NCBI GenBank assembly: GCA_035296325.1
Contig: DATHBD010000070.1
Span: 225,914 to 289,913 of the forward strand
Reading direction: 5' to 3'
DNA: 64,000 nucleotides
Origin: DATHBD01 sp035296325
GTDB taxonomy: Bacteria > Actinomycetota > Actinomycetes > Mycobacteriales > Micromonosporaceae
Shown here: positions 10,157 through 18,065 of the stretch, piece by piece
Layout: the number at the start of each line of letters is the position of its first letter
Numbering within the stretch: the stretch's first letter is position 1
Program-made: the position numbers and the translations under genes
The notes under the pieces: model-generated
The model's database searches: none
What the model was told of the DNA's origin: nothing
The model's input: the letters and a program-made list of their open reading frames with translations, nothing else

Positions 10157-10510
10157 GTGTGGGTAACTGTCCTAGCCCTCGCGGAAGCCACCAGCGGCGA
10201 CAGCATCCTGCAGTACGTGCTACCCGCCGCGCTGGCACTGGCGGCGACGGTCATCGTCGGAGGGCTCGCGCTGAGCGGGACGTTCCGGACCGCTGCGACG
10301 AACCATGAGACGGAGTTCGACAAGCTCGTCCACGCCCGGCTGAACGCGTTGGACTCGAAGGTCGCGGAGTTGACGCACCTGCTCGAGGCCATGACGGGCG
10401 AGCGGGACCGGTACCGGGAGACGAACGCGAGGCTCCGCCTTGAGGTGCTCGCAGCTGGGTTGGACCCGGACAACATGCGGAGGGACGGCGGCGATGGCTC
10501 GTCACGGTAG
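10157..10510 (+). CDS. single-TM coiled-coil protein, holin/spanin-like candidate
   Basis: This 117-residue protein has an N-terminal membrane segment (residues 19-40, QYVLPAALALAATVIVGGLA) followed by a charged coiled coil to residue 100. One TM plus coiled coil is common among lysis-cassette proteins of actinophages. The GTG start follows the previous stop by 4 bp and the 3' end overlaps the next gene. Confidence 0.6.
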   Translation: MWVTVLALAEATSGDSILQYVLPAALALAATVIVGGLALSGTFRTAATNHETEFDKLVHARLNALDSKVAELTHLLEAMTGERDRYRETNARLRLEVLAAGLDPDNMRRDGGDGSSR

Positions 10511-11096
10511 CGAGGTGGACGAGGAGTTGCACCCGGTGGCAACTGACCAGCCGGGTTTGGTGCTGCACCAGCCGCAGCGGAAGATGTGGCAGATTTTCGC
10601 GGCGTTCGTGTTCGCGATCACGACATGTTCGGCGGCTGCCGCGTATGTCGGCGCGGCGATCGCCTATCACCGGGCGTCGGACGACGCGGACGTGCGGTTC
10701 GCGACGTTGGAGAAGGACCTGGCGGAGCGTCGGAAATTGGCCGCTGAGGCGAACGCGAAGCGCGACGCGCAGCAGGCGAAGGTGTCGGCGCTGGTGTGCA
10801 CGGTGCTGGACCGGTTGCAGCCGCGTGACGCTGACGTGGAGGCGGCCCGCGCGACGTACGGGTGCACCGCGAACCCGAAGGAGATGCGGCAGGTTCCGGG
10901 TGCTGTCCGCCAGCCGGGCGGGGCCGGCGGCAGCGAGCCTGGTCCGACAGGTCCGGGGTCGGCTCGCCCACCTGCGCCGCCCGCGGCTGCTCCGGTTCCG
11001 CGTCCGCCTACAACTACACCGGCACTGCCGGTGCCGAAGCCTTCGACCCCTCCGGAGCCGTTGGTGTGCGTGCCGCTGCTCGGCTGCTTGGGCTGA
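10494..11096 (+). CDS. membrane-anchored coiled-coil protein with Pro-rich tail
   Basis: This 200-residue protein has a TM segment at residues 32-56 and a coiled coil at 60-100. A long Pro/Gly/Thr-rich tail ends in CVPLLGCLG. ATG 10494 was chosen over the longer 10440 start because it limits overlap with the previous gene to 17 bp. The Pro-rich region suggests a segment that spans the cell wall. Function is unknown; a lysis-accessory role is inferred from position. Confidence 0.55.
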   Translation: MARHGSEVDEELHPVATDQPGLVLHQPQRKMWQIFAAFVFAITTCSAAAAYVGAAIAYHRASDDADVRFATLEKDLAERRKLAAEANAKRDAQQAKVSALVCTVLDRLQPRDADVEAARATYGCTANPKEMRQVPGAVRQPGGAGGSEPGPTGPGSARPPAPPAAAPVPRPPTTTPALPVPKPSTPPEPLVCVPLLGCLG

Positions 11097-11117
11097 GCCG
11101 TTCTGGGAGGAGCTCCC

Positions 11118-12581
11118 ATGCGTCGCAAAGTTTCCGTGCTGGTGACCGCGTCCGCTGTTGCCGCCGCTGTGTGGTTCACCGCCACTGCCAGTTCGGCGGA
11201 CGACGAGCCCCGCGACGGCGCGGTCCTGGGTGTTGGTGTGGCCGGCGCGCTACCGGGCCGGTTCATCGTGGTCTTCAAGGAGGGGACGGCGGCGGCCGGT
11301 TCGGGCGCGGCGTCGGCGTCCCGGTTCGCTGGCCGCGTCGGCGGCAGGGTCGACCGGCAGTTCACCCGGGCGGTGCGCGGGTTCTCCGCGTCGCTGACTG
11401 AGGCAGGTGCCCGCCAGTTGGCGTCGGACCCGTCGGTGGCGTTCGTGGAGCAGGACCGGCAGGTCGCCCTCGACGGGACGCAGACGAACCCGGTGTGGGG
11501 CTTGGACCGCATCGACCAGCGCGACCTGCCGTTGAGCCGCTCGTACACGTACGGCGCGGCCGGCAACGTCACCGCGTACATCCTCGACACTGGTGTGCGC
11601 CTGAGCCACCCGGAGTTCGGTGGCCGCGCGCGGTCGGGTTATGACTTCATCGACAACGACACCGACGCCTCTGATTGCCAGGGCCATGGCACGCACGTGG
11701 CCGGCACTGTGGGCGGTTCGACGTACGGCGTCGCCAAGGACGTGCGGCTGGTGTCGGTGCGGGTGCTGGACTGCGGCGGCTCCGGCGCGTACTCGCAGAT
11801 CATCGCCGGCATCGACTGGGTGGTGGGCAACGCGTCGCGGCCGTCGGTGGCGAACATGAGCCTGGGCGGGTCCGCGGGTGCGGCGCTCGACAGTGCGGTC
11901 CGCAACGCCACAGCCGCCGGGGTGAGCTTCGCCGTGTCGGCCGGCAACGAGAACACGGATGCGTGCACGAAGTCCCCGGCGCGGGTCGCTGAGGCGATCA
12001 CCGTGGGCGCGACCAGTTCGTCGGATGCCCGGGCGTCGTTCTCCAACTTCGGCACCTGCGTGGACCTGTTCGCCCCTGGCGTTGGCATCGTGTCGTCCGC
12101 GAACGGTGGCGGCACGACCAGCATGTCGGGCACGTCCATGTCGAGCCCGCACGTCGCGGGTGCTGCCGCCCTGTACCTGGGGGCTAACCCGGGCGCGTCG
12201 GCGCGGCAGGTCCACGACGCCCTGATCGCCGCCGCCACTGCCGGGAAGGTCACGGGCGCCGGCGCTGGGTCGCCGAATCGGCTGCTCTTCACCACCGCGG
12301 GGACCACTCCCCCGGTGACGCCGCCGCCGAGTCCTACTCCCAGCGTCACCCCGAGCGTCACGCCGTCGCCGTCCGCGAGTGTCACGCCGTCACCTCGGCC
12401 CAGCACCACCCGCAGTGTCACGCCGAGCCCGTGCACGTCGAGGATCCGCTGGGATTGGCGCTGCGGGTACACGCCCGCGCCTACGCCGTCGTACTGCTCG
12501 TATCAGTGCTGGCCGCGGCCGACGACTACTTGGGGTCCTTCGACTCGACCATCTTGGCCAAGTCGAACCCCTGCCGCTTGA
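11118..12581 (+). CDS. secreted subtilisin-like serine protease (S8)
   Basis: This 487-residue preproprotein has a signal peptide (1-28), then an I9-type propeptide (PGRFIVVFKEG to VAFVEQDRQV). The proteinase-K-like catalytic domain has Asp in AYILDTGV (about 157), His in GHGTHVAG (about 191) and Ser in GTSMSSPHVAG (about 340). The tail is a Ser/Thr/Pro linker (TPSVTPSPSA) followed by a Cys/Trp-containing end. The RBS is GGGAGGAG. Catalytic residues are intact, so it should be active outside the cell. A subtilase inside a phage lysis region is unusual and reads as cargo (a moron). Its 3' end overlaps the convergent next gene by 56 bp. Confidence 0.9.
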   Translation: MRRKVSVLVTASAVAAAVWFTATASSADDEPRDGAVLGVGVAGALPGRFIVVFKEGTAAAGSGAASASRFAGRVGGRVDRQFTRAVRGFSASLTEAGARQLASDPSVAFVEQDRQVALDGTQTNPVWGLDRIDQRDLPLSRSYTYGAAGNVTAYILDTGVRLSHPEFGGRARSGYDFIDNDTDASDCQGHGTHVAGTVGGSTYGVAKDVRLVSVRVLDCGGSGAYSQIIAGIDWVVGNASRPSVANMSLGGSAGAALDSAVRNATAAGVSFAVSAGNENTDACTKSPARVAEAITVGATSSSDARASFSNFGTCVDLFAPGVGIVSSANGGGTTSMSGTSMSSPHVAGAAALYLGANPGASARQVHDALIAAATAGKVTGAGAGSPNRLLFTTAGTTPPVTPPPSPTPSVTPSVTPSPSASVTPSPRPSTTRSVTPSPCTSRIRWDWRCGYTPAPTPSYCSYQCWPRPTTTWGPSTRPSWPSRTPAA

Positions 12582-12858
12582 GCCGGGCCTGACGGTACTG
12601 CCGCGCAAGGGCTAGGTCCGCGCCGTGGTCGCGCTCGATCAGCTGCGCCACCCGGTGCCCGTGCTCCTCATCGACGTACGCCTGAGCGGCCATGGCCAGC
12701 ACCAACCGTCGCCGGTCCGGATCGGCCACCTCGGCGAGCAGGTCGGCGATGTCGGTGCGGTCTTCGGCTTCGGGGGCGTTGAGTTCGTACTCGGCGGCCC
12801 CACCGACCTTCGCGACGACGACGCGTTCAGCGGGACTCAACTTCGGCCAGCCGTGCAT
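12526..12858 (-). CDS. small unknown phage protein
   Basis: This 110-residue soluble, charged, mainly helical protein (SPAERVVVAKVGGAAEYEL...) resembles no family I can name. It is the second gene of a two-gene reverse unit and overlaps the upstream gene by 32 bp. It sits between the + strand subtilase and the holin-like gene, a common position for morons expressed from the lysogen. Confidence 0.55.
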   Translation of the reverse strand: MHGWPKLSPAERVVVAKVGGAAEYELNAPEAEDRTDIADLLAEVADPDRRRLVLAMAAQAYVDEEHGHRVAQLIERDHGADLALARQYRQARLKRQGFDLAKMVESKDPK

Positions 12859-13162
12859 CGGTTGTCTCCTCGCTGACCCTGGGCCGTGGTGGTCGATACT
12901 GCCACGCCCGGTCGGGGTCGGCGCCCATCACGACGAGCATCACGGCGATCGGCTCGGTCTCGGGTCGGCCGTCTTCGAGGTACAGCCCGAGGCAGGCGTT
13001 GAGGATGACGCCGCGGCGCCGCACCGGTACCTGCTCGAGCGCTTCGGCGATCCGCTGGCATTCCATGTCGTCGCGGTCGGGGCTGGCCCGCCGCTCACCG
13101 AGTTTGGCGATCAGTTCGACGGTGCGCTGTTCGGCGTCGCTCAGAACCGGACGGCCAGCCAT
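12827..13162 (-). CDS. small helical unknown protein, possibly regulatory
   Basis: This 111-residue protein begins MAGRPVLSDAEQRTVELIA. A longer start at 13207 would add 15 residues. It is rich in Arg/Glu helices and could be a small regulator, but no clear helix-turn-helix is visible. It forms a reverse-strand pair with the next gene inside the late region. Confidence 0.5.
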   Translation of the reverse strand: MAGRPVLSDAEQRTVELIAKLGERRASPDRDDMECQRIAEALEQVPVRRRGVILNACLGLYLEDGRPETEPIAVMLVVMGADPDRAWQYRPPRPRVSEETTDARLAEVESR

Positions 13163-13272
13163 GGGCGGCACCCTAGCGGACACCTCCGACCGAACGTTGA
13201 GCTTCATTCCTATCGCCCGATGTTGCGCATCGGGCGTTTCCCGTTACATCCAAGATCGCTGGAGGCGCGCAG

Positions 13273-13578
13273 GTGACTCACCTGGACCACGACGATCCGC
13301 CGAGCAACTGGGACAACGCGATCCCGGCCGGTGGCGATGTCTACTACCGGTTCGACCCCGACGAGCCAGCGGGGACCGCCGAAGCGGTCATCACGTGGCA
13401 CTGGTGCACCCGCCAACCGCTCGACTTTGGCGACGTAGGCGAGGGCTGTTGGGCGCTTGCGCACGTCGGCAAGCACGACCTCATCGCGGTTGAACCGCTG
13501 CACCTTGAGCCGAGCCTCCTATGGAACTGCTGCAACAAGCACGGCTGGATTCGCGGCGGCATCTGGACTGATGCATAG
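13273..13578 (+). CDS. small unknown phage protein
   Basis: This 101-residue protein starts at GTG. The C-terminal pattern LEPSLLWNCCNKHGWIRGG resembles the PSLLC..C..HGxIRxGxW ending of a recurrent small actinophage protein family of unknown function. Cys and His there could bind zinc. It precedes the holin-like gene by 94 bp. Confidence 0.6.
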   Translation: MTHLDHDDPPSNWDNAIPAGGDVYYRFDPDEPAGTAEAVITWHWCTRQPLDFGDVGEGCWALAHVGKHDLIAVEPLHLEPSLLWNCCNKHGWIRGGIWTDA

Positions 13579-13672
13579 CCCGAGCAGACGGACCGACCCC
13601 GGTTATGGCGACGTTGCGCGTCGCTCCGGCACCGCAAACAACCACGCCATAACTCGTCAAAGGAGCACAACC

Positions 13673-14023
13673 ATGATCCGCAAGTTCGGCAAGTCCATCG
13701 CGTCCCTCGCCGCCGCTGTCGCTGTCGTCGTCGCGTCCGTCATCACCGATGGTGTGACGCAGGGCGAGGCGGTGCAGATCGCAGTTGCGTTCACCGCAGC
13801 GGTCGGCGTGTACCTCGCCCCGAACCTCCCGCAGTACAAGTGGATCAAGACTGCCGTCGCTGCGACCCTCGCCGTGCTCAGCCTCGTCACCACGTACATC
13901 ACCGACGGGATCACGTCGGCTGAGGTTGTGAACCTCATCGTCGCCGCCCTCGGGGTGCTCGTGACCGGCGCGGCCCCGTCGATCTCCGACACCGAGCCTC
14001 CCACGCCCGTCGACCAGCCGTAG
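13673..14023 (+). CDS. holin-like membrane protein
   Basis: This 116-residue protein has three hydrophobic stretches (residues 8-25, 32-48 and 57-75) and a further one at 84-100. The charged N-terminus and short polar C-terminus (SDTEPPTPVDQP) fit a small holin or phage membrane protein. ATG 13673 has AAAGGAG 8 bp upstream. It is the last + strand gene before two terminators, consistent with the end of the late operon. Confidence 0.65.
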   Translation: MIRKFGKSIASLAAAVAVVVASVITDGVTQGEAVQIAVAFTAAVGVYLAPNLPQYKWIKTAVAATLAVLSLVTTYITDGITSAEVVNLIVAALGVLVTGAAPSISDTEPPTPVDQP

Positions 14024-14067
14024 ACCCTCCGCGCGGAGCGGCATCCCCACCTGCCCGCGCGGAGACT

Positions 14068-14114
14068 GATGCCGGCCCGTCTGCCCTCACGGGTGGGCGG
14101 GCCGGCATCGTTTT
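14068..14114 (+). terminator. rho-independent terminator of the late operon
   Basis: A perfect 12-bp stem (14068-14079 with 14098-14109) is followed by TTTT, 45 bp after the holin-like gene. Confidence 0.8.
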
Positions 14115-14202
14115 GTGTCTGGCGTTCTTGGGCTTGCGGGGCGCACACTCAGCCTGCGACCGGACATCTCCCTGGGTGTGCACGCCGGTCGCGCCAAACG
14201 AG

Positions 14203-14237
14203 AACCGCCCCACCTTCATCGCGGAGGTGGGGCGGTT
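14203..14237. terminator. bidirectional terminator between convergent genes
   Basis: A perfect 13-bp stem (14203-14215 with 14225-14237) has a 9-nt loop and T-rich sequence on its right flank. It separates the + strand late operon from the convergent - strand operon. Confidence 0.8.
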
Positions 14238-14250
14238 TGTTGTTGCGGGC

Positions 14251-14496
14251 CTACGCGTCGACCGGAGCCATCTCGGCGGGGTGCCGCCGGGCGTGGTACT
14301 CGTTCACCGTGCGCCGCGCCAACGTGCCGGCGCTGGTTGCGTGTTCGATGGCCACTGACGCGCACGCCTCCACGAACCCGGACGAGACGAGGAGTTCCAT
14401 GCACTCCTCACACAACGGCCACCCGCCGTCCCAGGTGAGGGGCTTCCGCTTCGTCACCTGGGCATTGTCCCAAACGAGACCGCCGCGCCAGCCCAT
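14251..14496 (-). CDS. small unknown protein with CxxC
   Basis: This 81-residue protein starts at ATG 14496, or GTG 14499 just before it. A GAAGGA lies about 18 bp upstream. It carries WPLCEECMELL and later Cys/His, so metal binding is possible. The longer frame back to 14634 overlaps the preceding small gene entirely and is unlikely. Confidence 0.5.
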   Translation of the reverse strand: MGWRGGLVWDNAQVTKRKPLTWDGGWPLCEECMELLVSSGFVEACASVAIEHATSAGTLARRTVNEYHARRHPAEMAPVDA

Positions 14497-14533
14497 CACG
14501 CGGGCGGCGCGGCGGTCCTTCGTCGTCGCGGGG

Positions 14534-14647
14534 CTACTTGGCGGGCTGACCCGACCCCGGGCATTTCGCTCGGTCGCCTTCCGCTTGGTGCAGCGGAACG
14601 GGCTGGCCGGCTTGGGCTGACGTGCGGGCACCACAGGCGGGGCACAT
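14534..14647 (-). CDS. 37-residue zinc-ribbon peptide
   Basis: The peptide begins MCPACGARTSAQAGQ and ends AKCPGSGQPAK. A CPxCG ... CP knuckle of this kind is frequent in tiny actinophage proteins. AAGGAG sits inside the end of the upstream gene about 11 bp before the ATG, so the two are coupled. Function is unknown. Confidence 0.6.
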   Translation of the reverse strand: MCPACGARTSAQAGQPVPLHQAEGDRAKCPGSGQPAK

Positions 14648-14649
14648 GT

Positions 14650-15192
14650 CTAGAACCACTCCTTCGGGACCTGATGGGCTTGGTGGGCGAACGTGGTGCT
14701 GCCGGGCGCTGCGTAGCCGACCGTGTAGCCGGTGAACGTCGTGTCGTCGGCCATCTTGACGCGGATTGCGGGCCTCTGGTTGGCGTAGAACTGGCTGGTC
14801 TTGGTCTCGGCGGACGTGATGTCGGGATGGTTCGCCGCGGCGATGAGGTCGACGATGAGCTGCTGCACTTCCCGAACCTTCATGGCGGGGAGGTTCGGCT
14901 TGCCCGCCGGGGTGGGCGCCGCCTTGATGGCCTTGTCGTCGGCCGCTCGGCCCTGCACATAGGCGGGCCTGTCCGCCCAGTCGGGCGTACGTTCCTGGCT
15001 GAGCGGACGCGGCGGGCCGCCGGATGCGACGAGTTGGTTGAAGACGCGCCACCCGTCAGTGAACGTGATGACGACGCCGCAGGGGTGTTCCCACCGGCCA
15101 ACCTCTGTGTGGGTCTGGACCTTGGCGATCTTCGGGTTGTCGGCGTGGTCGACGAGTTTCTTGACCCAGTCGGCGAAGTCGGCGACGTTCAT
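14650..15192 (-). CDS. unknown protein, 180 aa
   Basis: The start at 15192 has AAGGAG 7 bp upstream and overlaps the HTH gene stop in ATGA. The protein has two similar halves, with VADFADWVKKLVDHADNPKI near the start and VREVQQLIVDLIAAANHPDI near residue 110. Each half is followed by a beta-rich segment (GVVITFTDG and RVKMADDTTFTGYTVGY). This suggests an internal duplication. No family is recognised. Confidence 0.65.
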   Translation of the reverse strand: MNVADFADWVKKLVDHADNPKIAKVQTHTEVGRWEHPCGVVITFTDGWRVFNQLVASGGPPRPLSQERTPDWADRPAYVQGRAADDKAIKAAPTPAGKPNLPAMKVREVQQLIVDLIAAANHPDITSAETKTSQFYANQRPAIRVKMADDTTFTGYTVGYAAPGSTTFAHQAHQVPKEWF

Positions 15193-15398
15193 CGGGCTGG
15201 CTCCTTGGGTTGCAGGTCTTCGATCCAGTAGAGGGGCGTTCGTGCGTCGAGGTGGCCGGCTGGGCTGACTGGGTCGCCTGCTGCCCTTCGGCGTCTTATG
15301 CGTTGGCGGAGGGCTTCGGGTTCGAGGCCGAGGATCTTCGCGGCTTGTTCGGTGGTGTGGGCGGGTCGCCCGTCGATGGTGATGCTGATCTCCACCAC
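15189..15398 (-). CDS. excisionase-like helix-turn-helix protein
   Basis: This 69-residue protein has an N-terminal MerR/Xis-like HTH (HTTEQAAKILGLEPEALRQR) and then GHLDARTPLYWIEDL, a peptide nearly identical to one in the HTH protein at 51645-51899. It likely binds DNA as a small regulator or recombination directionality factor. GTG starts at 15398 and 15395 are both possible; a palindrome lies just upstream. Confidence 0.65.
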   Translation of the reverse strand: MVEISITIDGRPAHTTEQAAKILGLEPEALRQRIRRRRAAGDPVSPAGHLDARTPLYWIEDLQPKEPAR

Positions 15399-15406
15399 CG
15401 CATTGT

Positions 15407-15422
15407 GTCACGCTACCGTGAC
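15407..15422. promoter_or_regulatory. palindromic operator candidate upstream of HTH gene
   Basis: GTCACG CTAC CGTGAC is a perfect inverted repeat that ends 9 bp before the HTH start codon, a position suited to autoregulation. Confidence 0.5.
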
Positions 15423-15449
15423 GTGGTTGGGGTGCCACGCGGAACGCCC

Positions 15450-16244
15450 TCATCTGCTCGACAAGTCGGCCAGCAGTTCGGGCATCGCCAGGTACAACGC
15501 CACGGTCAGCACGCCGAGCACGCCCAGCGCCGCCTTCCGGTGCCTCTTGCGCCGCATCGTCACAACGGGCAGCAGCGTGGCCACCGCCACCGCACCGACG
15601 ATGCGGGCCCGGTCGTCAACCACGATCGGTCCGACCGCTTCGGGCAGGAGCACCCCAGCCAACCACCACAGCGTGCCAGCCAAGACCAGCCACGCGGCCG
15701 TCCACGCGGCGGCTTCGTTGCGTCTGCGCCGCCACCTCGGCGGCAGCGTCGGCGGGCGCAGCACCTCACGGCGCGGTTCCCTGGGCGGGCGGCGGGCCGG
15801 GGCCGACCGGGGGGCGGGCGCGCGGTACGCGCGGTCCCGCTCCCCCGGCTGCCACGTCTGCTTGCCCGCGGCGGCGTCCCGGGCGGCGCGCTGCTCCTTC
15901 GCTTTCCAGATCTCGACGCGCTCCGGGTTGTCCAGGTTCCACTCGTAGTTGTAGAGCGGCCGTTCCGCCTCGACCGCCGCCCGCTCCGCTTCGAGCACGG
16001 CGTCCTTCCCGGCGTACACGGCGTCGTCGACTTCCCACCCGACGATCGTGTCCGCCCACGGCTGGGCCTTGATGTGCTCCATCAACCGGGCGAACGGCGC
16101 CCGCACCGTCTCCCCGATGTAGCCGAGCGTCTTCGTCTGGTAGTTGGTGCGCGGGTCGCGGACGTAGAAGCGGTACAGGTGGCAGTCGCGCGCCCCGGCC
16201 GGCGCCGAACCGTGCGGTGACGCCGGTCGGTTCTCGCGAAACAT
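15450..16244 (-). CDS. membrane-anchored GIY-YIG family protein
   Basis: This 264-residue protein starts at ATG 16244, preceded by GGGGGA. Residues 22-100 show the GIY-YIG nuclease layout: HLYRFYVRD, then LGYIGET, conserved Arg residues, an Ala/Glu helix with Glu near 83, and PLYNYEWN. A basic Pro/Arg-rich linker (about 140-180) follows, then two to three TM helices (AAAWTAAWLVLAGTLWWLAG; RIVGAVAVATLLPVV; GVLGVLTVALYLAMP). A nuclease domain tethered to the membrane by C-terminal TMs is unusual. It could process DNA at a transfer channel or attack incoming DNA. Activity is not provable from sequence. Confidence 0.75.
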   Translation of the reverse strand: MFRENRPASPHGSAPAGARDCHLYRFYVRDPRTNYQTKTLGYIGETVRAPFARLMEHIKAQPWADTIVGWEVDDAVYAGKDAVLEAERAAVEAERPLYNYEWNLDNPERVEIWKAKEQRAARDAAAGKQTWQPGERDRAYRAPAPRSAPARRPPREPRREVLRPPTLPPRWRRRRNEAAAWTAAWLVLAGTLWWLAGVLLPEAVGPIVVDDRARIVGAVAVATLLPVVTMRRKRHRKAALGVLGVLTVALYLAMPELLADLSSR

Positions 16245-16269
16245 GGAATCCCCCGTTGATTGGTGGTGG

Positions 16270-16626
16270 TCAGGAGTTGAACGCCGCAGCCCACTCTTCG
16301 TTCGTCGGCGCCACGGCCCGATGAGCTGCAACAACCGCATCCGCATCGCGGTCACACGGGCCGCAGTCGACGTAGCACTCCCTGGAGAGCAACTCCGTCG
16401 AGCCCGGGTCCGAAGGGTCCGAGCAGAGGACGTACTCCGTCTGACACTCCAGGAACGGCTCCCCGCCCTCGTGCTCGGCGATGTAGAACTGCCGGGTTAC
16501 TACGGCGTGCTCACCGCCGGAGTGTTCCTGCACCCATCGGGCGTTGAACGCTTCGCTGATCTGCGCGTCGCCGCCACAGTCACCGCCGCCCATAACCAGC
16601 GGCTCGACGCGTCTCCATTCGCTCAT
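16270..16626 (-). CDS. unknown protein, 118 aa
   Basis: ATG 16626 has GGAGG 7 bp upstream and overlaps the previous gene in ATGA. The sequence is acidic and Cys-rich (DPSDPGSTELLSRECYVDCG), with no recognised family. It is the last gene of a run of ATGA-coupled small genes (17980 to 16270). Confidence 0.6.
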   Translation of the reverse strand: MSEWRRVEPLVMGGGDCGGDAQISEAFNARWVQEHSGGEHAVVTRQFYIAEHEGGEPFLECQTEYVLCSDPSDPGSTELLSRECYVDCGPCDRDADAVVAAHRAVAPTNEEWAAAFNS

Positions 16627-16847
16627 CGGGTCGCCTCCAGTACGCAACGACCGTTGTGCTCGAACGTGCAGTCGTCGGCGACGAACCGGACCTTGCCCTG
16701 GTGGATGGCGTGGTTCAGCGACGCCCCGAAGTCCGGGTGCCACTCGCCGAGGCGGGTGCGGGCGTCGAGCTTGTCGAGCAGCTCGTCCACGCTGATCGGG
16801 CCGTCGCTGAGCGCGTCGACCACGGCGGCGATCGTGAAGGCGCTCAT
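16623..16847 (-). CDS. small winged-helix-like protein
   Basis: This 74-residue protein (VVDALSDGPISVDELLDKLD ... LNHAIHQGKVRF) has the rhythm of a compact winged helix. GGAGG lies upstream and ATGA links it to both neighbours. A DNA-binding role is tentative. Confidence 0.55.
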   Translation of the reverse strand: MSAFTIAAVVDALSDGPISVDELLDKLDARTRLGEWHPDFGASLNHAIHQGKVRFVADDCTFEHNGRCVLEATR

Positions 16848-17116
16848 CGCTTGCCTCCAAGGACCCAGTCGATGGCCTCGTCCGCCGATGCAAACGGGCC
16901 CGTGTCGGTCGGCTGCGCGTGTTCCTTGGGGCTCCGGCGGCTCCTCGATGGCCGGACGTACCACCTGTGGGGGGCTACGGCCTCGACGTCGTACCGGTCG
17001 TCGCCGAACCAACTGTCAGCGTTGTTGTCGTACGCCGCACCAACACCGTTTAGGCCGACCATGTAGAAGGCGGCGGTGACGGTCTCAACCCGATGATCGT
17101 GCTCGTAGCGACTCAT
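16844..17116 (-). CDS. small unknown protein, paralogue of 18484-18744
   Basis: This 90-residue protein ends TGPFASADEAIDWVLGGKR. The protein at 18484-18744 ends TGPFRTADEAIASLIGDPR and shares the VxxYM.../W.AxDRW pattern, so the two are paralogues. It is soluble and of unknown function. Confidence 0.6.
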   Translation of the reverse strand: MSRYEHDHRVETVTAAFYMVGLNGVGAAYDNNADSWFGDDRYDVEAVAPHRWYVRPSRSRRSPKEHAQPTDTGPFASADEAIDWVLGGKR

Positions 17117-17580
17117 GCCGCGTTTCCCATCGGGTCGCAGATCGAGTCCGGATTGACGACGTCGTACATCACGTCGTCGCGGACGGTTACGGTGTCGGAC
17201 GATCCGTCGCCGTAGACCGTCCAGCCCCCGCTGAAACAGATTTCGCGGAACCCGGAGCCCTGCTCTGTGACCCGGACGCCGAAGATGGAACAGGCGCCGT
17301 GGTGGTCGAGGGAATCCAGCCAGTCACCAACCTCCAGCTCGTCGCCTCGCTTCTTGATCACCTCCGAGTACCAGACCAGGCCGGGCATGCCGCAGAAGCG
17401 GCCCGGCATCTCGTCCTCGGTGGCTACCTTGTGGTCGGACTTGAGCGCGGCAGACAGGGCGTCCTCGTAGGTGGCGAAGCCGAAGTGCCGCTCCGGGCAG
17501 TTGTTCCTGACAGCCTCGGGGCAGAACCAGGAATAGGTGTCGTCGCGGCTTGGGCCATCGACGATCGCCATGTGGCTCAT
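17113..17580 (-). CDS. unknown protein, 155 aa
   Basis: ATG 17580 is preceded by GGGGAGGAAGG. The protein is Trp/Cys-rich (YSWFCPEAVRNNCPERHFGF) with FATYEDALSAAL, and the C-terminal half is beta-rich. No family is recognised. Confidence 0.6.
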   Translation of the reverse strand: MSHMAIVDGPSRDDTYSWFCPEAVRNNCPERHFGFATYEDALSAALKSDHKVATEDEMPGRFCGMPGLVWYSEVIKKRGDELEVGDWLDSLDHHGACSIFGVRVTEQGSGFREICFSGGWTVYGDGSSDTVTVRDDVMYDVVNPDSICDPMGNAA

Positions 17581-17777
17581 CGGCCTTCCTCCCCGGTGAG
17601 TTCCTCCCACGTGACCTGACCCTGAATGCCGAGTTGCTCGGCTTCGGCGAGCCTGCGGTTCAGGTCGTCGGTGCCGTACACGGTGATGGGGTGGCTGCTC
17701 ATGTGCGGACGCAGGTTGTCGGCGAACTGGTCGATGCCGCGCGGATAGTAGAGGGCGTAGCGCTTGCCGTCGGTCAT
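17577..17777 (-). CDS. small unknown protein, 66 aa
   Basis: It begins MTDGKRYALYYPRGIDQFAD and contains NRRLAEAEQLGIQGQVTWEE. ATGA overlaps lie on both sides. The fold is probably alpha/beta. Function is unknown. Confidence 0.55.
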   Translation of the reverse strand: MTDGKRYALYYPRGIDQFADNLRPHMSSHPITVYGTDDLNRRLAEAEQLGIQGQVTWEELTGEEGR

Positions 17778-17980
17778 CGCGCACCAACCGGTTCGCCGAC
17801 GTGCCGGGTGATCGTTACGACCCGGTACGCCACCTCGCCGCCGTACATCCGGCGACCCAAGTCGTGGGCGTCGACCTCGTCGGTGTATTCCACCTGCGAG
17901 TACCAGCTCCACGAGCCGTCCCGGTTGAGCAGTTGAATTGTGTAGGTGGTGTCGAGGGTGAGCATGTCGGCTTGCGCCAT
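17774..17980 (-). CDS. small unknown protein, 68 aa
   Basis: This is the first gene of the 17980-16270 coupled run. GAAGGAG precedes the ATG. The protein is beta-rich with TTYTIQLLNRDGSWSWYSQ. Function is unknown. Confidence 0.55.
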   Translation of the reverse strand: MAQADMLTLDTTYTIQLLNRDGSWSWYSQVEYTDEVDAHDLGRRMYGGEVAYRVVTITRHVGEPVGAR

Positions 17981-18022
17981 GATGTTGGTGCTCCTTCTCT
18001 CTCGGGGGTTGTGGGCGTCGGA

Positions 18023-18055
18023 GGGGCGGCTCTGCCGGCAAGCTCGGGCCGCCCC
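18023..18055. terminator. hairpin between two small-gene runs
   Basis: An 8-bp GC stem (18023-18030 with 18048-18055) lies just after the gene ending at 18066. It has no T-run, so it may be an RNA-processing or weak termination site. Confidence 0.35.
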
Positions 18056-18065
18056 AACGGCGCAG

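Noticed and set aside
14041..14250. Boundary between two separate elements at the double terminator
   Set aside because: The convergent terminators could mark an element edge, but I saw no tRNA-like or attachment-type direct repeat there. Kept as an open alternative, not called.
18023..18055. Riboswitch in the spacer between two small-gene runs
   Set aside because: Only a single 8-bp hairpin is visible, with no conserved aptamer features.
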